Assembly: GCA_029204225.1 (NCBI GenBank)
Contig: CM055100.1
Span: 10,746,349-10,810,348 of the forward strand
Length of the DNA: 64,000 nt
Source: Diphasiastrum complanatum
Lineage: Eukaryota > Streptophyta > Lycopodiopsida > Lycopodiales > Lycopodiaceae
Direction: 5' to 3'
The stretch's first letter is position 1, and each line of letters begins with the position of its first letter. The notes below the pieces were generated by a model that saw nothing but the letters and a program-made list of their open reading frames with translations, was not told the DNA's origin and made no database searches. The position numbers and the translations under genes were made by a program. Of the stretch, positions 59,438 through 64,000 are shown piece by piece.

Positions 59438-60292
59438 TGTTGAAATGGAAAAATAATTCATCTTGACTTTAGGCTTGCTACAAACATTGTACCATGCAAG
59501 TATGTTGTTCATAAATGCAAATGCCAAAATTGGCCTAGATAGAACTCGAGATATATGGATTTGACATATCTAGTTTGATGATTACAACTTGCATATAGAT
59601 TGTAGACTTAGAATTAGCAAAAATATGCTTGTAGAAACTCGTGGCTGTTCACATGCATTAATTGTAAGTGATCCATAGTGACATGCAAGGCATGCACAAA
59701 GTGAAATGGACACATGCATGATGATTTGTACATTTCTAGTTAGAACTAGGACACTTGGAAAAAGTAGGTATAGTTTCATGCATGAGATGTGACAAATGTC
59801 ACATAGACTCTAGTTTTAACTTTAGATGTCATCAAATGATGGATGGATGTGGTTCTACCTCAAGCTACCTCAAACTCCATAAATATGTGTAGCTCTCCTC
59901 ATAATTTTTTATGAAGAACCAAAGCTTTGTAGCTATCTCTTGCCATTTTGGATCCACACAATTTTTGCTTGATATCTCTCTCTAACTCGAGTTGGGACTA
60001 ATGCTAATACACTAATTTCTTGTACTTTTGCTCATTAATGATTCATTGCTATCATTCTCTTTTGCTTAGCATGCTAGATTGTGATTAAGCCATAACTTTT
60101 ATACTAAATCTTGCTAAACAATCTAGAATCAAGTTATTGTGCTAATCATAAAGCTTAATTAGATCTATCATACTTGTGGATCTTTTCCACACGTGTGAAT
60201 TTTGGAAATTTTGTCAGAAACAACCAATTCGTGACAAATTTGCAAAAGGAATCAGTTGGGAAAAATGATCAGTTCACGAAGGATTCGTGACA
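59438..60292 (+). repeat. LTR shared by Copia-E and Copia-I
   Basis: Starts TGTTGAAATGG after E's polypurine tract and ends ATTCGTGACA directly before a primer-binding site that leads into the gag of element I. It holds CACACGTGTG at 60188-60197. It therefore acts as 3' LTR of one element and 5' LTR of another, or is a fusion of two partial LTRs. Confidence 0.7.
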
Positions 60293-60304
60293 TGATATCA
60301 GAGC
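60293..60304 (+). other. Primer-binding site of Copia-I
   Basis: TGATATCAGAGC, one base from the usual TGGTATCAGAGC (G to A). Confidence 0.8.
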
Positions 60305-60357
60305 ACTCAAGTTATCACTACCTTTATCTGAACAGTGATTATCTACGCAACACAATA

Positions 60358-60841
60358 TGGCCACAATGATCTAGACAAGGATAGCAATCAGTCTTGAGTG
60401 ATGGCGAAAACTATAGAGTGTAGAAATTCAAAATCAAAACACTTCTGAAGGGTGAAGGCATCTGGTTGGTGACTGAACTCACAGAGGTGCAGCCTCCAGA
60501 GGGAGACCTGAGGAGAGCTGAGTGGATCAGAAAGGATGAGCTTGCAATGACAATCATCATTTCATCCTTCAATGAAGAACTACTCATGCAGATTGAAGAC
60601 TATGAAAGCAGCCATGCAACATGAAAAAGACTAAAACAGAAGTATGAAGTGAGGACTGCCGCTTCAGTGATGCATCTTCACAATTAGTTGCAATCCATGC
60701 GATGGGATGACAACCAATTGGATCAGCATGTTGAGAAGATCAGAATGATCTTTGCGCAACTCACTGCATCAGATCAGGAACACCAGGTCCCAACACCACA
60801 ACAACTGATGTACTTCATGAAATCTCTACCTGTTTTCTATC
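60358..60841 (+). pseudogene. Copia-I gag, first part
   Basis: Gag of a lineage different from A, C, E and G: LSDGENYRV, TLLKGEGIWLVTELTEVQ, WIRKDELAMTIIISS, YEVRTAASVMHLH, MRWDDNQLDQHVEKI, QQLMYFMKSLPVFY. TAG near 60420, TGA near 60624 and TAG near 60687 stand where the frame expects Trp, Trp and a polar residue. The frame resumes at 61496 beyond the solo LTR. Confidence 0.85.
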
Positions 60842-61495
60842 TTTGAAGGATTTCAAATCATTCAAGATCTAATCCATGTCTCTGATCTTTGGTTACAATA
60901 AGGAGCAAACCAACAATCCTACCAATGTAGAAAAATCAGCATCTACATACAAAATGAGATGCAAACTCTAAGAGATACTGATCAAACATGAACCAGAACA
61001 TAAAATAAGATTGTTGTCCGTTCAATTACAGTACCCTACTTTATTTTACACGTGTGAAATAAAAAATAGCAAAAAATGATCATTCTACGCATAGAATTGC
61101 AGGATAACATCATGAGAGTGCACCAATGAGTAGTAGAGCCCAAAGAGAACCATGTATAATGATGAAATGAGAGAGTGAAGAGAGACGATGTGTCTCTCCA
61201 CGAGTTACATCCTTTTATAGAGTTTCCAAACCCTATTTGACCACTTGGCTTTCCCTCCAAAATGTAAACCCTACTATTTTTGGGTCTAGATTCAATGTAC
61301 CCAAAGTTCAAATTTGAATCTCTCTCAAACTCGACTACCAACTTTTTCACATTTTCAAAAAGTGTTTATTGAATGTCTTTTAAACTAATATAATTTCAAA
61401 AAGTTTATCTCTAAGTATAAAATGATTTTTGGCCTCATATTGACAATTTACCAAAATATGACTAAACTAGACTAAACTAGTTGAAATCTCTCACA
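60842..61495 (-). mobile_element. Solo LTR of family B inside Copia-I gag
   Basis: 654 bp flanked by CTATC at 60837-60841 and 61496-61500. In its own orientation it runs from TGTGAGAG to CTTCAAA (one change from CTTCACA). Removing it and one CTATC leaves the gag reading frame continuous, which proves the insertion point. Confidence 0.95.
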
Positions 61496-64000
61496 CTATC
61501 AACCGTTGAGAATTCTCATGCTGAGTCTACCAGATATGACATTCGACAAAGAAATCAGTCTTGTTGCTAATGAGAGACTGATGAGGGATGAAGGAGAAGG
61601 AAACAATGATCAAGAAAAAGCTCTCTTCACAAAAGGAAAGAACAAGAACAAGAACAAGCCCAGATTCGACAAGACAAAGTCTTCGAGCAGAGGCAATGAC
61701 AACCAACAATTTTCTTCCTTGTGATCACTGTCACAAGCCAGGATACACAGCCAATAAATGCTGGTTCAATCCAACAATACCTTGCATGCACTGCAAGAAG
61801 AAAGAGTATTTTGCATACAATTGCAGATTCAACCCAAAAAGGAAAAACAAAGCTGACAAAGCAAATGTTGCAGAGTCAACCAAGAATGCAGATAAAGGTG
61901 ATGAAGCCGTCACAATACTTGATAAAACTTCAACAAGCTACACTAAACAAGACTACGATGCAGTCATTGATTCAGGAGCAACCTCACACATCACCTACAA
62001 CAAAAGAATCTTGTTCGACTTCAGAGAACTTGAAAACAACAGAGCAGTGATTCTAGGTGATGGGGGTTGACACGATGTTAAAAAAATGAAGATCAGCTCT
62101 GGCACAGAAGAATGTATCATCTGAACATGAGGAGTCTGTATGACATGTGCAAGAAAAACATAGTCATAGGTCTGAAGATATCCAGACTAGAAACTGAGTT
62201 CTGCGAAGCTTGTCAGAAAGGCAAACAACATCGGAATTTATTCACACATGAGGGAAGAGGAGACAAAGAAGTTCTTGATCTCGTCCACGTAGATTTCTGT
62301 GGACCAATAAAAGTAGATTCGCTCTCAAGATTGAGGTATTTTCCGACGTTCATTGATGACTACAACCGAATGACAATGATCTACTACCTAAAGAAAAAAT
62401 ATGAAGTGTTTGACTCTTTCAATAAGTTCGTGGCATTTGTAGAGAGACACACCTCAAAAAAGATTCTAATCATCAAATCTGATAATGGAGGTGAGTACAA
62501 GAGAACAAATTTTTTTAATTTCTGCCAAGAATAGGGGATAGAGCATTGATCTCCTGCATACACACCCGAATATAATGGTATTGCAAAAAGAAGAAATAAG
62601 ATGATAGTCGAAGGAGCCAGATGCATGATGGCATAGGCTCGATTGCCAAGTCAATTTTGGGCTGAGGCAATAGTTGCAACAGTACATCAGCAAAATAGAT
62701 CAACAATGACAGTCTTGGAAAATAAGACACCGTACAAAATGTGGACAGGTAGAAAGCCTGATTTGCCTTATGTGTGTGTTCGGATGTGCATCATACAAGC
62801 ACATTCCAAAAGAAAAAAAAAATGCTTGATGATAAATCAGAGCAAACAATCATGGTTGGGTACTCAAACGGATCACAAGTGTACAGACTCTACAATCCAA
62901 CCATGAAGAAGGTTGTTTTGAGTAGACATGTGAAGTTCGATGAGTCCACATTCCCTGGACTGAAGGATGAAAAAGGCCATGAGATCTTCACATTGCTGCC
63001 AATTCAAGAGAGAGATCGAGAACAGACGTCAAATCAAAATGTTAAGCCCTAGACTCCAGAGCAGTAGGAAGCAGAAGATCAACCCCATGAACAAGAAACA
63101 TTCGAACAACGACGAAACGAACCTAAAAGGTCAACAAGACAAAGAAGACCTCTAGATCGATACGCTGACAATCTTCAGTGAAGCGAAGACACAGAATTCG
63201 AGTACTGCAGCTTCACTAAAGAACCAACTACATATCTAGAAGCTGTCTAGAGTCTAGAGGAAGAATTTTGGAAGCAGACAATGTCAGAGGAGATCGAATC
63301 AATGAGGCGAAACGAGACATGGACACTAGAGCCACTGTCCGAAAATAAAATAATCGTCGAATGCAAGTGGTAATACAAAAGAAAAATAAAATTAGATGGC
63401 ACTGTTGGATGTTACAAAGCAAGGCTTGTCGCAAAGGGCTACACCCAAAGGTACGGAGTCGACTATTTCGACACATATTTGCCAATGGTCAATATGAGAA
63501 GCATTCGACTTCTCCTTGCATACGCTACACAACACAATCTAGAGGTTCACCAGATTGATGTAAAGACAGCCTTTCTCGACGAAGATCTAGAGGAAGAAAT
63601 TTTCATGAAGCAGCTTGAAGGATTTGAAGACCCCGACAATTTACAATATGTCTGTCGATTGTAGAGATGCATTTATGGTCTGAAGCAGGCATCACGAGCT
63701 TGGTACAAAAAACTCGACAGTCTTCTGAAGTCTCTAGACTTCACTCCTACACAACCAGACTGCAATGTCTATATAAAGAGAGTAGGAAGAGAATTTGTGA
63801 TTTTGATTATTTTCGTGGATGATTCTCTTATGATAAAAAAAACTCCTTCATGCTAATCAAGGACATGAAGAGTCAAATTTTTGAAAATTATGAAATCATA
63901 GGTTTGAGAGCAGCAACAAAATGCCCTGGACAAGAAATTAGAAGAGATCGAATAAAAGGCGAAATGCATTTGAGTCAGTCAGAATACGCCAAAAAAGTGC
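61496..64000 (+). pseudogene. Copia-I gag end, protease, integrase and reverse transcriptase, running off the window
   Basis: Gag end (ISLVANERLMRDEGEGN), two zinc knuckles in which His is replaced by Tyr (CDHCHKPGYTANKC, CMHCKKKEYFAYNC), protease DSGATSHIT at about 61970, a deletion near 62070, then GAG-pre-integrase (RRMYHLNMRSL, CEACQKGKQHRN), integrase (VHVDFCGPI, KSDNGGEYK, with Glu in the YNGIAKRRN region uncertain) and stops near 62532, 62547 and 62634. Reverse transcriptase follows from about 63260 (EEIESMRRNETW, RLVAKGYTQRYG-like block, HQIDVKTAFLDEDLEEEIFM, a TAG at 63662, CIYGLKQASRAWY, DDSLMIKK). The element is degenerate and has no 3' LTR in the window. Confidence 0.88.

Overview
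The window looks like nuclear DNA of a land plant with a large, repeat-rich genome. The evidence is one intron-bearing gene for a plant-type SNAP-25/SNAP33 SNARE set among nested Ty1/copia and Ty3/gypsy LTR retrotransposons, a plant chromovirus with a chromodomain, initiator-tRNA-Met primer-binding sites, and six long (AG)n/(CT)n runs. There are no operons, bacterial signals or CRISPR arrays. I cannot name the species. The unusually long SNARE N-terminus might suggest a lineage outside the well-studied flowering plants, but that is a weak inference.

Layout. 1-7070: an almost pristine copia element (A) sits inside a non-autonomous LTR element (B1), which in turn abuts a broken LTR of family A. 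7261-12223: a decayed copia element (C) followed by the 3' end of another (D). 12224-19440: the only host gene, SNAP33-like, five coding exons from 15101 to 18783, with hypothetical and repetitive sequence around it. 19440-28800: solo or partial LTRs of families H, E, B and F, a leader-like repeat with phased small hairpins, and a degenerate gypsy gag. 29290-30130: a minisatellite built on ACTCGCAC. 31741-35745: an inverted E LTR and a second B element (B2). 36283-45110: two copies of copia family G around a long unrecognised decayed ORF and a gypsy fragment. 45128-51540: a gypsy polyprotein remnant and several copia fragments. 51545-55299: a chromovirus on the minus strand. 56409-64000: two decayed copia elements (E-lineage and I) meeting at one shared LTR, the second interrupted by a solo B LTR with a perfect target duplication.

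How it fits together. The SNARE gene is the only recognisable functional host locus. The rest records successive insertion, LTR-LTR recombination, internal deletion and C-to-T decay. Element A is the youngest part: its LTRs differ at one position and its reverse transcriptase ORF is open, but gag is missing, so its recent movement implies help from relatives. A palindromic G-box decamer recurs in several LTR families. All boundaries were read by eye. No database search was run.
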